Positions 52,801-60,216 of a stretch of 64,000 nt of DNA are shown here, piece by piece; the first letter of the stretch is position 1, and each line of letters starts with the position of its first letter. The stretch lies in the NCBI RefSeq assembly GCF_964199755.1, contig NC_133897.1, positions 68,938,661 through 69,002,660 of the forward strand. The letters are read 5' to 3'. The notes below the pieces were generated by a model. The model saw only the letters and a program-made list of their open reading frames with translations. It did no database searches and was not told the DNA's origin. The stretch comes from Larus michahellis (taxonomy: Eukaryota; Chordata; Aves; Charadriiformes; Laridae). A program made the translations under genes and the position numbers.

Positions 52801-53689
52801 TCTTTCATGAGGCCTTGGGCTTTAGCCACTGCTGTGAGCTTCTTCATTAATCTTAATTTGGAACATCTGATTTGTCCCATAGCCTTTCTCTGTGTAACCC
52901 TTCCTTCCCTGCACACACTTTAATTTGGAGCTGGTTTTATTGCTGTGCAGCAGTTCCCTCCTGTCCCAGAAGTGCCCTGTTAAACATCAGGAGACTTCAG
53001 CTGCTACCCCCTGTTCACGTATGTTTTGATTCACCTGAGTTTCAGTTTGTAGCGGAGGGAATTCTGGAATCCAGGGAAATAAAATCAACCTGAGAAATTG
53101 CTGTCCTAGAAAGACAGACATAACGTTTCTGTAGAAACCATGACCTTTCGTTGCCACTTGTGTTAATCAGCTAGTTAGGTGGACAAACTAATTTCCAGAT
53201 TCAAGCTATTAAGAGTACATTAGCTATGTACTAAGATCATCTAATTGTTTCAAATTTAAATGCATATATTCACATTGCAGAGCCATAAATTGACAGGCCT
53301 GCAGTGAATTCAGAAGAGTATCTGCCCAACAGTATATCATACTTCCTAGGTGAGTTCTTATATTGGTAATGGCAGTGGTGCACGCTGTTACGCAGGATTG
53401 CAGAGAATGTTTTCACTTACATTTCATATCACAGCAGAAGAGAGGATGGTTAGTTGTTACTAAAAAGTGAGACCTTTCTAATGGAGCTTGTTTTGCTTTT
53501 TTATTGTCAGGTATAAAACACAGAAGTACAGAACACAACTCCAGTCTGATGGTCTCTGAATCAGAGTTTGACAGTGATCAGGACACTATCTTCAGCAGAG
53601 AAAAGATTGAAAGAGATAATCCTAAAACGCTCATGAACGGATCCATCAGAAATGGAGTTTCCTTCAACTACAGCTCCAAAGACAGATAA
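13790..53689 (+). CDS. KIAA0319: KIAA0319 orthologue, complete coding region (20 coding exons, 1080 aa)
   Basis: The spliced product is a type I transmembrane glycoprotein matching the vertebrate neuronal protein KIAA0319, a dyslexia-susceptibility candidate in humans linked to neuronal migration, axon growth and adhesion. Seen in order: signal peptide (residues 1-17), MANSC domain with clustered cysteines (20-100), acidic then Pro/Ser/Thr-rich linker (100-337), five PKD domains (338-820), a conserved unnamed segment (820-919), a Cys-rich juxtamembrane stretch (920-961), one transmembrane helix (964-986) ending in a Cys cluster, and a basic cytoplasmic tail with a YTIL motif at 1003-1006. Exon lengths sum to 3243 nt including TAA, and all junctions are GT-AG with compatible phases. 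The length is close to the 1072 aa I recall for the human protein. The paralogue KIAA0319L is less likely because ALDH5A1 is the convergent neighbour and the tail matches KIAA0319. The start has a good Kozak context (A at -3, G at +4). Confidence 0.96.
15592..15611. repeat. T20 homopolymer
   Basis: A 20-base T run in KIAA0319 intron 1, with other T and A runs nearby at 15343-15424. Confidence 0.95.
21766..22544 (+). CDS. KIAA0319: KIAA0319 coding exon 2: MANSC domain and acidic linker
   Basis: The largest coding exon (779 nt, residues 17-276). Cysteines at 20, 23, 55, 59, 60, 65, 75, 80 and 86 form the MANSC (motif at N-terminus with seven cysteines) pattern, including the conserved [12 protein letters not shown] and [11 protein letters not shown] stretches. 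The rest is an acidic, low-complexity extracellular linker with N-glycosylation sequons such as NSS. It starts after ttcag and ends at gag|gtatgt in phase 0. The next intron (22545-29640, 7.1 kb) contains an imperfect repeat near 28 kb and one CR1 fragment; nothing else was recognised in it. Confidence 0.97.
27984..28375. repeat. Three diverged copies of a roughly 90-bp repeat
   Basis: Units begin near 27984, 28155 and 28279. Each has a ggga-gcc/aac-agc/cag-t/cccct start, then a cag/act-ctg-c core followed by an agatctt/ggatctttt/gagctttt stretch. Spacing is irregular (171 and 124 bp). It looks like an old minisatellite or local duplication; no protein homology was recognised. Confidence 0.5.
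28388..28822 (+). mobile_element. CR1 LINE 3' fragment in KIAA0319 intron 2
   Basis: Plus-oriented, old and diverged: gagctgggactgttcagcct, gtgacaggacaagaggcaat and the final ccagaggtccctttccacct blocks are recognisable. It lies about 0.8 kb upstream of coding exon 3 and contains a perfect 14-bp inverted repeat. Confidence 0.88.
29641..29824 (+). CDS. KIAA0319: KIAA0319 coding exon 3: Pro/Ser/Thr-rich linker
   Basis: This exon encodes residues 277-337 plus one base. The composition is rich in Pro, Ser, Thr and Ala with one NVT sequon, consistent with the O-glycosylated mucin-like stretch between the MANSC and PKD regions. Conservation with mammals is weak here, so the call rests on the open frame, phase fit and good splice sites (ttttcag, cag|gtaatg). 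The following 1.7-kb intron (29825-31497) shows nothing recognisable. Confidence 0.85.
31498..31602 (+). CDS. KIAA0319: KIAA0319 coding exon 4: start of PKD domain 1
   Basis: 105 nt, phase 1 at both ends. It encodes [17 protein letters not shown] and onwards, the first strands of PKD domain 1. The acceptor is atcttag and the donor is cag|gtgagt. The following 657-bp intron (31603-32259) has no recognised feature. Confidence 0.94.
32260..32357 (+). CDS. KIAA0319: KIAA0319 coding exon 5: PKD domain 1, middle
   Basis: 98 nt ending in phase 0. It encodes the [11 protein letters not shown] core with the conserved Trp of the PKD fold. The donor is cat|gtaagt. The following 387-bp intron (32358-32744) is plain. 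Confidence 0.95.
32745..32832 (+). CDS. KIAA0319: KIAA0319 coding exon 6: PKD domain 1, end
   Basis: 88 nt, residues 406-434. It carries the closing strands of PKD domain 1 ([20 protein letters not shown] and an NVT sequon). It ends in phase 1 after the Lys-Pro linker. The following 569-bp intron (32833-33401) contains a short direct repeat (agtaacctt twice near 33226-33242) and nothing else of note. Confidence 0.96.
33402..33494 (+). CDS. KIAA0319: KIAA0319 coding exon 7: start of PKD domain 2
   Basis: 93 nt, residues 435-465. It follows a long pyrimidine tract and a tandem acceptor (cacagcag), so use of the downstream AG would drop one alanine codon. The upstream AG was chosen because it restores the residue count seen in the human orthologue. 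It encodes [20 protein letters not shown]. The following 631-bp intron (33495-34125) has a short TG tract near 33905. Confidence 0.9.
34126..34258 (+). CDS. KIAA0319: KIAA0319 coding exon 8: PKD domain 2, end
   Basis: 133 nt ending in phase 2. It carries the [17 protein letters not shown] core, a variant of the S-x-D-D-x-x-I-V-x-Y-x-W PKD signature, and an NYT sequon. The acceptor (aatatag) has a weak tract interrupted by A residues; the donor is cag|gtacct. The following 1.87-kb intron (34259-36128) shows nothing recognisable beyond T-rich tracts. Confidence 0.93.
36129..36357 (+). CDS. KIAA0319: KIAA0319 coding exon 9: PKD domains 2/3
   Basis: 229 nt, residues 510-586. It completes PKD domain 2 ([19 protein letters not shown]) and runs straight into PKD domain 3 ([20 protein letters not shown], then [15 protein letters not shown]). 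This is the only PKD boundary with no intron. The acceptor is tgttgtag and the donor is cag|gtatgt, phase 0. The following 1.67-kb intron (36358-38028) is plain. Confidence 0.97.
38029..38152 (+). CDS. KIAA0319: KIAA0319 coding exon 10: PKD domain 3, end
   Basis: 124 nt, residues 587-627. It encodes [20 protein letters not shown] and the closing strands of PKD domain 3, ending in phase 1 after VQP. The following 1.37-kb intron (38153-39520) has no recognised feature. Confidence 0.96.
39521..39653 (+). CDS. KIAA0319: KIAA0319 coding exon 11: PKD domain 4, start
   Basis: 133 nt, phase 1 to phase 2. It begins [20 protein letters not shown] and carries the [15 protein letters not shown] core. 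The acceptor is tttttacag and the donor is cag|gtatct. The following 859-bp intron (39654-40512) is plain. Confidence 0.97.
40513..40661 (+). CDS. KIAA0319: KIAA0319 coding exon 12: PKD domain 4, end
   Basis: 149 nt, residues 672-721. It encodes the nearly invariant [20 protein letters not shown] segment of PKD domain 4 and ends in phase 1 after KE. The following 2.4-kb intron (40662-43060) contains one CR1 fragment. Confidence 0.97.
41197..41645 (-). mobile_element. CR1 LINE 3' fragment in KIAA0319 intron 12
   Basis: Minus-oriented: the left end is atcataaatcgtagaattg, and the minus-strand frame (41283-41537) retains the [15 protein letters not shown] and [19 protein letters not shown] blocks of the CR1 3' coding region. 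5'-truncated at about 41645, beside a short inverted repeat. Confidence 0.92.
43061..43212 (+). CDS. KIAA0319: KIAA0319 coding exon 13: PKD domain 5, start
   Basis: 152 nt, residues 722-772. It begins [20 protein letters not shown], almost the same opening as exon 11, and carries [15 protein letters not shown]. The donor follows four Gs (ctggg|gtaagt), phase 0. The following 1.17-kb intron (43213-44379) is A-rich without a recognised element. Confidence 0.97.
44380..44518 (+). CDS. KIAA0319: KIAA0319 coding exon 14: PKD domain 5, end
   Basis: 139 nt, residues 773-818. It encodes [20 protein letters not shown] and the final strands of PKD domain 5. A 14-T tract precedes its acceptor. It ends in phase 1. 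The following 1.3-kb intron (44519-45813) contains a G-run repeat at 45455-45508. Confidence 0.96.
45455..45508 (+). repeat. Imperfect G-rich duplication; possible G-quadruplex
   Basis: Two copies of a ccttaaaatggggg-atttaggg-type unit, 30 bp apart in intron 14. Together they supply four G runs (6, 5, 5 and 4 Gs) separated by 7, 12 and 6 bases on the transcribed-RNA sense strand. The middle spacer contains CCCCC, which could compete by pairing. Confidence 0.7.
45814..45973 (+). CDS. KIAA0319: KIAA0319 coding exon 15: conserved unnamed segment, first half
   Basis: 160 nt, residues 819-871. It encodes a Leu-rich alternating pattern ([20 protein letters not shown], then [18 protein letters not shown]) conserved in KIAA0319 proteins but not assigned to a named domain that I know. 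The donor is aag|gtagaa, phase 2. The following 1.3-kb intron (45974-47290) is plain. Confidence 0.96.
47291..47433 (+). CDS. KIAA0319: KIAA0319 coding exon 16: conserved unnamed segment, second half
   Basis: 143 nt, residues 872-919. It encodes [18 protein letters not shown] and [17 protein letters not shown], completing a probable alpha/beta fold just outside the membrane. It ends in phase 1. The following 1.38-kb intron (47434-48815) is AT-rich and plain. Confidence 0.96.
48816..48938 (+). CDS. KIAA0319: KIAA0319 coding exon 17: Cys-rich juxtamembrane segment
   Basis: 123 nt, phase 1 at both ends. It encodes [20 protein letters not shown] and further residues ending in NC, an EGF-like spacing of six cysteines conserved in the family. 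The acceptor is ttcttag and the donor is gtg|gtgagt. The following 1.36-kb intron (48939-50302) is plain. Confidence 0.97.
50303..50393 (+). CDS. KIAA0319: KIAA0319 coding exon 18: transmembrane helix
   Basis: 91 nt, residues 961-990. It encodes one hydrophobic helix (about 964-986) followed by the cysteine cluster CICCCK, a likely palmitoylation site at the inner membrane face. It ends in phase 2. The following 2.16-kb intron (50394-52550) contains an A/C low-complexity tract at 52143-52205. Confidence 0.97.
52143..52205. repeat. A/C-rich low-complexity tract
   Basis: An (A)nC-type tract in KIAA0319 intron 18, built of aaaac and aaac units. Confidence 0.9.
52551..52642 (+). CDS. KIAA0319: KIAA0319 coding exon 19: cytoplasmic basic stretch and YTIL motif
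   Basis: 92 nt, residues 991-1021. It encodes [24 protein letters not shown] (1003-1006) fits the Yxx-hydrophobic signal; the equivalent human tyrosine (Tyr995) is reported to support clathrin/AP-2 endocytosis. The acceptor is a TAGCAG tandem; the upstream AG was chosen because it keeps the human residue count. It ends in phase 1. The following intron is 52643-53510. Confidence 0.93.
53281..53349 (+). other. KIAA0319: Candidate alternative (stop-carrying) cassette exon in intron 19
   Basis: A 69-nt interval is bounded by cacattgcag on the left and ctag|gtgagt on the right, both good splice consensus. Joined to exon 19 in phase 1 it reads Glu-Pro-stop, so inclusion would end the protein after the YTIL segment or trigger decay. 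The pyrimidine tract before it is mediocre. Prediction only. Confidence 0.3.
53511..53689 (+). CDS. KIAA0319: KIAA0319 coding exon 20: C-terminal tail and stop
   Basis: 179 nt of coding sequence, residues 1022-1080 plus TAA at 53687-53689. The tail reads [20 protein letters not shown] and ends SSKDR, nearly identical to mammals, including acidic and Ser-rich stretches that could be phosphorylated. The acceptor is attgtcag. Confidence 0.97.
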
Positions 53690-55754
53690 CTGAATGAGGG
53701 TAAAAGCACAGAACATGCTGGTCCAACACATCTGAAACACGTTGGCCCACCTCTGTTTTTCCAGAACCAAAAGCTTCCTAAAATATCAACTAATTGCAGA
53801 TGAAAGGGTAAATTTCTAACACAGTGAGGGGAAGGAAGGAGAAAGAACTAGATGGTCAGCTAACTCCTCTTGTCACTGTTATAGGAAGAAGAAAAAGCAC
53901 ATCTTATTTCTTGCATGTTCCATGCTGAATGTCTGAACTTCAGAAGGCCTTTTCCTGTATCACTGCTACAAAACTAGCCAGAGCTGTTATGCTACTAACA
54001 ATGGTAACTGAGACACATACAGGTTTGTGTCCTGTGCTCCAGTCTCTCTTTCAGGGGAAGCAGTGCGAATCTTAAGCAGCAAGAGTCAATATAGATAAAT
54101 TCCCTTACAAATTTAGAGGGCAATATGTTATCACAGGCTCCATCTTAATTTTTCAGTTTAGGTTGGGAACACAAAAAGAGAACATCTTTAGTGCATTGTA
54201 TTTATCTCTAACTGTGCTTTGTGACTTCCTTCCTAGGGTAGTGCTCATCAGATGGAAATGTCTTTGTTTTTGAAGGAAGTTTACTTAATCAGCAGCACAG
54301 TATTGTGATACATCTGTGTCCTGTAGGATGCAGTGTTCCCTGTATTTGCAAAGTATGGTGCCTGCAGGGAAGTCCAGCCTTAGCTTGCTTCTTTAATGAT
54401 GAAGGTACTTTGGCTGTCTGGAGTCTGCCACATCCAGCCAGGAAAACAGTGGCAGAAAGGAGTCAGTGCAACGTACCTTCAGAAGCATTTTGAGCATTCC
54501 AAAAAATGTTTTGCTTAGAGAGCACTTTTAAGGAGCTCTGGGCCTTTTAAGACTGAACCCTCAGCTGAGATGGGTTTTCATCTGTCAGCCTCAGTGCTCA
54601 ATTAAAGAATATGCCAAACATTTGTGTAGTGAAATGCTTGTGGCAAAATATCCTATGTGGAGCAGGAGGTTCAACACCTACCTTCATTGTCATGCAAACT
54701 GGTACTGGGGAAGGTTTTAGATTGATATTAGATTGTTTTACTTTTTCCTTGGTGGCTATTCGGTGACCAGATGTGTTGGCCTTTAGGAGATCCCTTCAGG
54801 TGTTTGGGAAGGGTAGGAGTGTTGGAGTTCCGATGTTCGCAATCTGGATAATTTCTTTACAGTGTGCTTGTTAGGCTTTAAAGCCATGCCCCCAGTACTG
54901 TTCTTGAAATCCCAAATTGAAGACCTGGCTTTTATACATAAGCCTCACTTGTTGGGGGCATCTGTGTCAGTTGTACTGTCTGGCCACAATGTCAGCCTTT
55001 CCTGGGGGTCCTTTACTGACGTGCTGGAGTCTTGGGCTGAGCTGAAGGAACGATGTGTTCTGATGGAGAAAATGTTCCTCTGGGAGCATTTTGGATGAGG
55101 GTTGGGGGTTTTTTTGTTTGTTTTTGTTTCTTTTAAAAATCTGGTGGTGGAGAATCTATTAACAGAGAAGGGTGGAGAGTATTGAGAACAATGGGAGCAG
55201 ATGAGAAGGGTCAGGGAGGGAACATAGCCCACCTCCATCATGAGGAATAATTTGGTGGAGAATTCTGGGGCTTTCTCCACCCTTTCATAGGAGTCTGATA
55301 CGACAGAGAAGTTGGGTCGAACAATCGTTTTTGTGCTTCTCTTGTTAATGGAGTTGGGCAAAATGGAGTTGTCTAGGTTGGAAGAAATCAGTGCTCAAAA
55401 GTTGCAGCAACATGACATGCTCCTAACTGGTTTCATACTTTGATTCTCAAATGCAGCCAGCAACAGTCCCTAAGGCTACTGGTGCTGCATGGAGGAGCAT
55501 TTATCCTGTGCGCAGCCCTGCATTTCTCTGGAGAGCTGAGTGTGTTTGCAGGACTCATTGCGGTGGGAGAGGCTTTGAAGAGCTAAAAAGGGCTAATGCA
55601 AGTATTTTCCATGTTTTTTCCCATACCCACAAGCAAGATACTGTATAAATGGTATGACTTGCTTTCTTCAGAAGCAAAGTCTGAACTCTGTGTATGGGAG
55701 TTCTAGGCTATTTATAGAGACAAATCTATTTTATCTCACCTTCTCCCTTCTTGA

Positions 55755-55770
55755 GTGTGTGTGTGTGTGT
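55755..55770. repeat. (GT)8 microsatellite in the 3' flank/UTR
   Basis: Eight uninterrupted GT units, 26 bp upstream of the AATAAA at 55796. Confidence 0.95.
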
Positions 55771-55795
55771 AAATATATTTTCAAATAACTTGGTC

Positions 55796-55801
55796 AATAA
55801 A
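55796..55801 (+). terminator. KIAA0319: Candidate KIAA0319 poly(A) signal (AATAAA)
   Basis: A canonical hexamer followed about 15-25 nt later by a T/G-rich stretch (gcttttgatgtctttg), the usual arrangement of a cleavage site. It would give a 3' UTR of about 2.1 kb. Confidence 0.45.
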
Positions 55802-56259
55802 AGCAAGATCAGCTTTTGATGTCTTTGAATTTCTGCTTCAGATGTGCTAACACAGTAACGCAATGTTCACTTTAAAGTATTCCTGAAGAAAGTTAAGGCC
55901 CACTTAAAAACTTTTTTTTTTCTTTTCCTTTTTAAATCAAAATGTTGGGCTTAATCCACTCTGCACCAACTCCCAAAATGTTCTAGCAGGAATTATGCTC
56001 TTGGAAACATGCATTTAAAAAAAAAGAAAAGTTGCATAAGCAACTACAACTTTGTATTGGACATGCTGCCATTAATGCTTCTGCTAAATACTGTGTGCCT
56101 TTATCTATAAACTTATCTTTTAGGACATGTCAGTACAGTCAGCAGCATCCTTGTGAAGTCAGTCACTTGTGTGTTTTGAGTTTATTTTATGTTTTTAAAG
56201 CTGGTGTTGAAGCCTAGGAGGAGGTTGTTCTTTCAAGGAATTAAAATTCAGACTTTTTT

Positions 56260-56313
56260 AAAAAAAAACAAACAAACAAAAAAAACCAAAAACAAACCAC
56301 CAACAACAAAACC
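56260..56313. repeat. A/C-rich low-complexity tract
   Basis: Simple tract of caaa and aacaac units in the presumed KIAA0319 3' UTR. Confidence 0.9.
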
Positions 56314-57188
56314 TAAAGGCTGATTGTCTAGTAAAACAACTACAGGAATCATAAACCTGCTTTCCTCACTGCTGCAGAATTCCCAGGGCTATTCCCCCTT
56401 CCACACACAGTGTGTGCTCAGATCTTTGTGTCGGTGGTAAGTTTGTGTGCCATAAGAACATATGCATGATTTGGCTACGTATTTCTAACTCTAACAAATA
56501 AGAAACATTGGGCAAATTTCTTATGGCATAAGGCCCTAGCAAGTGGAAGTTGCGTAATAAATCCTGTTTTCTTGATGATGTTTTGGCATCTTCGTTGCTA
56601 ACAGTATTTTAGTTATGTTTTGAAAGTTGAATATAGTATAAATTTTTGAGCTGCTTCTAATTCTACTAGTTTGATTCTTTCACTTCCTTGGGAGGAGAAG
56701 TCATTCCTCTTACATACAGTCAGGCTGGTTCTTAATATGAAACTTGCACAGAAGTTGAACATAATAGTTTCTAGCTCTCTGAATTTGTGGTATCAGATGT
56801 TTGTATCACTTGGCAAAGCGTTATTTTTGTCAGGAATTTAGGAGAGACTATAACAAGCCTTGTATCTTGATTCAGTATAACTTTTATTTCTAAACTGTTG
56901 CTTTCTTGCAGAATGTCAGGTCATATCTGTAACGCAAGGGTCAGAAAATCAGCTGTTAAAGTGCAAACACAATAGTAGAATTCTGATGCTAGCCTTCTGG
57001 TTTGGGTTATGATGGGTTTAAAGCAGGTTCTCAGTCTTCGTGTTTACTTCCACACACAGTTTTCCTTCATAAACAGAAGGAGTCCTGTCGCCTTCTTTGT
57101 GAAATAGGGATGGGGATCTGTCTTATCTGCTCTGAAAAGCAGAGGAGACCAAATATAGCTTATTGTGTATGGCTCAGAGTCTACTGAA

Positions 57189-57201
57189 AATAAAGAATAA
57201 A
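57189..57201 (+). terminator. KIAA0319: Candidate distal poly(A) signals (two AATAAA one base apart)
   Basis: Two AATAAA hexamers (57189-57194 and 57196-57201) lie close together, with the T/G-rich ttcagtttgg just downstream. This would give a 3' UTR of about 3.5 kb, close to what I recall for long mammalian KIAA0319 mRNAs. Confidence 0.35.
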
Positions 57202-58552
57202 TTCAGTTTGGCACTGATAAGATAATTCCTCTCTTTGAAGGTGGACACTGTGCTGATACTTACACTGCCTCATAGCCTTGATGGATTTTCACTTCCATCT
57301 TGAGTGAGGAGTATATTTTGGAAAAAAACTTCCTTACCATTACTGCCTGAGGCTTTAAACAGATTCAGTACTCCAGTATTCAACGCAGTGTATATGCAGC
57401 ACAAAACTGCCACACTGCGAACAAGTCATCAGCTTGTGTTTTTCATTGTCTTAACCAAAATGCTACTGCAGTATGAAACAAAATTTACCTTGGCAAATCT
57501 GCTGAGATGCACATCCAAATTCTCTGTCTTATGGTTCAACCTTTCATATTTACTGAGTAGATTGCTGAGAAATTCAAGCAAAATGTGAATGGTCTAATTG
57601 CAGAGGATTGTTTATTTGAAGAGGGAGAAAAATTCTTTTTCATGTGTAAGAATACATTTTTAACCACATCCTTTTCAGTAAACAGAGTTGTAGTCTCCCT
57701 CTGTCAGATGCATCAGATACAGGTACTGTTCAAGCATCTGTTTTGTGCTGTCAGTTGTTGTATTTCCTTTTATGATGCAAATTTTCCTTTTCTTTCTTGG
57801 TCTCTTGTGGGCAGACAGAAGTGTTCACACATGCAAGGAACTTAACAGTGTGTGAACTGGAGAGAGAGACTGAGCGCATGTGTGTGTTCTCTATGCTGAA
57901 TTTAAACTTTCCTTAGACAGTTCTGGTGTTCTTGAAATAACTGAGTCCTTAGGCAGATTTCCTATTCCTGATATAAGCTTCAAGTGAAACTAGTTTTGCC
58001 CCTCAATGTACTGATGATGGGCTGTAGTCAGCTGGAGCTCTGGGATGGTGGTTAATAAAATGACAGTTACTTTAGTATTCTGAAGCATTTATGAGAGGTT
58101 TGAGAGAGGTAAGCATTCCCCTAGACAAAGAGAAATGGAATAGAGGTGAATTAAGAGTTTCTTGACATCAGCTATTGCTTATCATTGATCCCTAACTAGA
58201 ATACTAATCCCATACTTCTGCAGCAAAAGAGAACCCATTTCACATATCTTTTAGGTCCTCAACTCCCCAAGGAAAGGGAGGGATCCTTAAAGCTTAGAAA
58301 TAAAATTTAATAAAAGGAGGGAGAAAAGGTAAATAATTTTTTCTTTTGCACAGGCTACAAATCAAGTGCAGATGAGACGCACATCAATGGTTTGTCTCTG
58401 TATGGAAGCACTTCTCCCTGTGGGTGCGTGGGTGAGCTATTGCAGAATTTATATTAGGAATCTATTTCTAGAAAATGTTATTTATTGCAAATGATAATGT
58501 ATTGTAACCGGAACCATTTCTGAGCTGAAATTACTACATTTATGTAACTACT

Positions 58553-58558
58553 AATAAA
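58553..58558 (+). terminator. Candidate distal poly(A) signal (AATAAA)
   Basis: A canonical hexamer immediately followed by gttttgtctttccttct, a T/G-rich downstream element. If used by KIAA0319 the 3' UTR would be about 4.9 kb. Confidence 0.3.
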
Positions 58559-58600
58559 GTTTTGTCTTTCCTTCTAGGAGCTTGTCAGGTACTCTTTTAG

Positions 58601-60216
58601 ATATGGTGTTCTGCATCGGACTCAACACTTTGGTCAGGCTAACAGAGATATGTTGTATACCGTGCTTTATGTCTGTACTCAAACGTAAAAGCAGTGTAAT
58701 ATCTGATCCCTTCCTACTGACAGAAGCAAAACAGTTTCTTTTTTCAGGGAGGTAACACAATTCCGTACCTCAGAGAGCAGAAAAAAAATTGTACTGCAGT
58801 TCACAGTGAGTTTACATGTGGTGCTTGTCCTTACTTGGTTTAATTGGCTGTGTGTAAATATTCACCAGCTATCATGCCAAGTGTGGTGACTTCACAAGTT
58901 TTGTGGCTTATTCTATAGCAAATGCTTGTAAGTACAATGTCTGCTTTGCAGTAATCAAGAGATACTAGTGTGCAATATAACCCAAAATACTGCTGTTAGC
59001 TAGGGGTAGATTACGCTGCCTGTTTCTGAACTGGAAAAGAGAAATCCATGCGTCAGTGTGTGTGAAGTTTGTGTTCAATCATGATAATAAAAGGTACTAT
59101 GAGATATAAGTGTCTTTCTGTAAGGAAAAAACATACACCATGAAAGCAACTTCAAGTGTATTTGGATACATGGTACCTCTTGCATTCATACTTGACTCCT
59201 ACAAGGGAATACTGGCTGCTGAATGAGCTGAGATAGTGATATATAGAGATATAGTGTCCTTTATTGAAGAATGGAATCTGCCTGTTTGTTACTGCATTCT
59301 ACACTTTGGTAACAGCAGTAGCCTCCCCCCTCCCCTTTGAGCAGGCTGATGCAAGCCTCTAGACTTGTGCAACAGAAGGTAATCAGTAGTGATTCCTAAA
59401 CAATTTAAGCCAGTTATGCTAAGTAGCTTCAGCAAGCCACCAGACTCTCGTGTTGGAATGTCCTAGGCAGAGATTTTTGACACTGAAAACACTTTAAACA
59501 GGTACTAAAATTCAACTTAGAGCTTCTGAACACCATACTTAAACCTTCTCCTTTAAGATAGCTCAACCCTTCTATAAGCAGTAGGGCTAAGACAAAGGGC
59601 ATGACCAGTTACACTTATGACTCTGCCAGGTACAGGGAGATGGTTACTTCAATGCCAAGTGAAAGCGTGGAGCTGCTGTTACTTACAGAAATGCCCAACT
59701 CCCACCATGTGCCTGATTGATTTAGAACACTGAGAACTATTTTACCCTGTGCAAACCTTTTAAACTGCTGCTTATGTTCTGTGACTTAATCATGAAAGCA
59801 TAATTAATGATGAAAACATGAAACGTGTCTAAAAATACCAGTGTCTGGGAGATGGAAAGGCTGCAGAACGCTAGTGTGCTTTAAACATTTCCTTGATCTT
59901 GGTGAGAAGAGATAACCAAATGCAGTCTGCCAGCTACTGTAAACCGAATTAAGTACTAGATACTGGTCAGGCTTGATATACTTATTAGTAAGACTGATTG
60001 TCCATCTTCACTGGTATTGGATCAGTGTTACCAGCATCAAGAGCCGACTTACTCTGAGCACCCAAGGTAACTGCCAGCTTGGCATACCAATGGACAAGCA
60101 TTACCTAGAGTGACTTTTCAAAAAAACCTTGTGCACTGTAGCTGGGGATATTTTCTGCCTATTTAAGCTTAAGATGTTAGTATCTAGTAGAACAGGTAAA
60201 CATAATTTCTTAAGAG
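58601..60216. other. Intergenic space between convergent genes
   Basis: AT-rich unique sequence. Another + strand AATAAA lies at 59086-59091. No open frame resembling a known protein, RNA gene or repeat was recognised. Confidence 0.4.

Larger units (their letters stand above)
53690..58600 (+). other. KIAA0319: KIAA0319 3' UTR and downstream flank (end not fixed)
   Basis: No coding sequence is recognised after the stop. Several AATAAA/ATTAAA hexamers occur, so the UTR could be about 2.1 to 5 kb. It holds a (GT)8 microsatellite, an A/C-rich tract at 56260-56313 and an 18-nt match to a CR1 end near 55368. The right boundary given here follows the hexamer at 58553 and is arbitrary. Confidence 0.5.

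Noticed and set aside
55365..55386. Short match to a CR1 3' end (gttgtctaggttggaag)
   Set aside because: Only about 18 bp match and the surrounding bases do not continue the CR1 sequence; too short to call an element.
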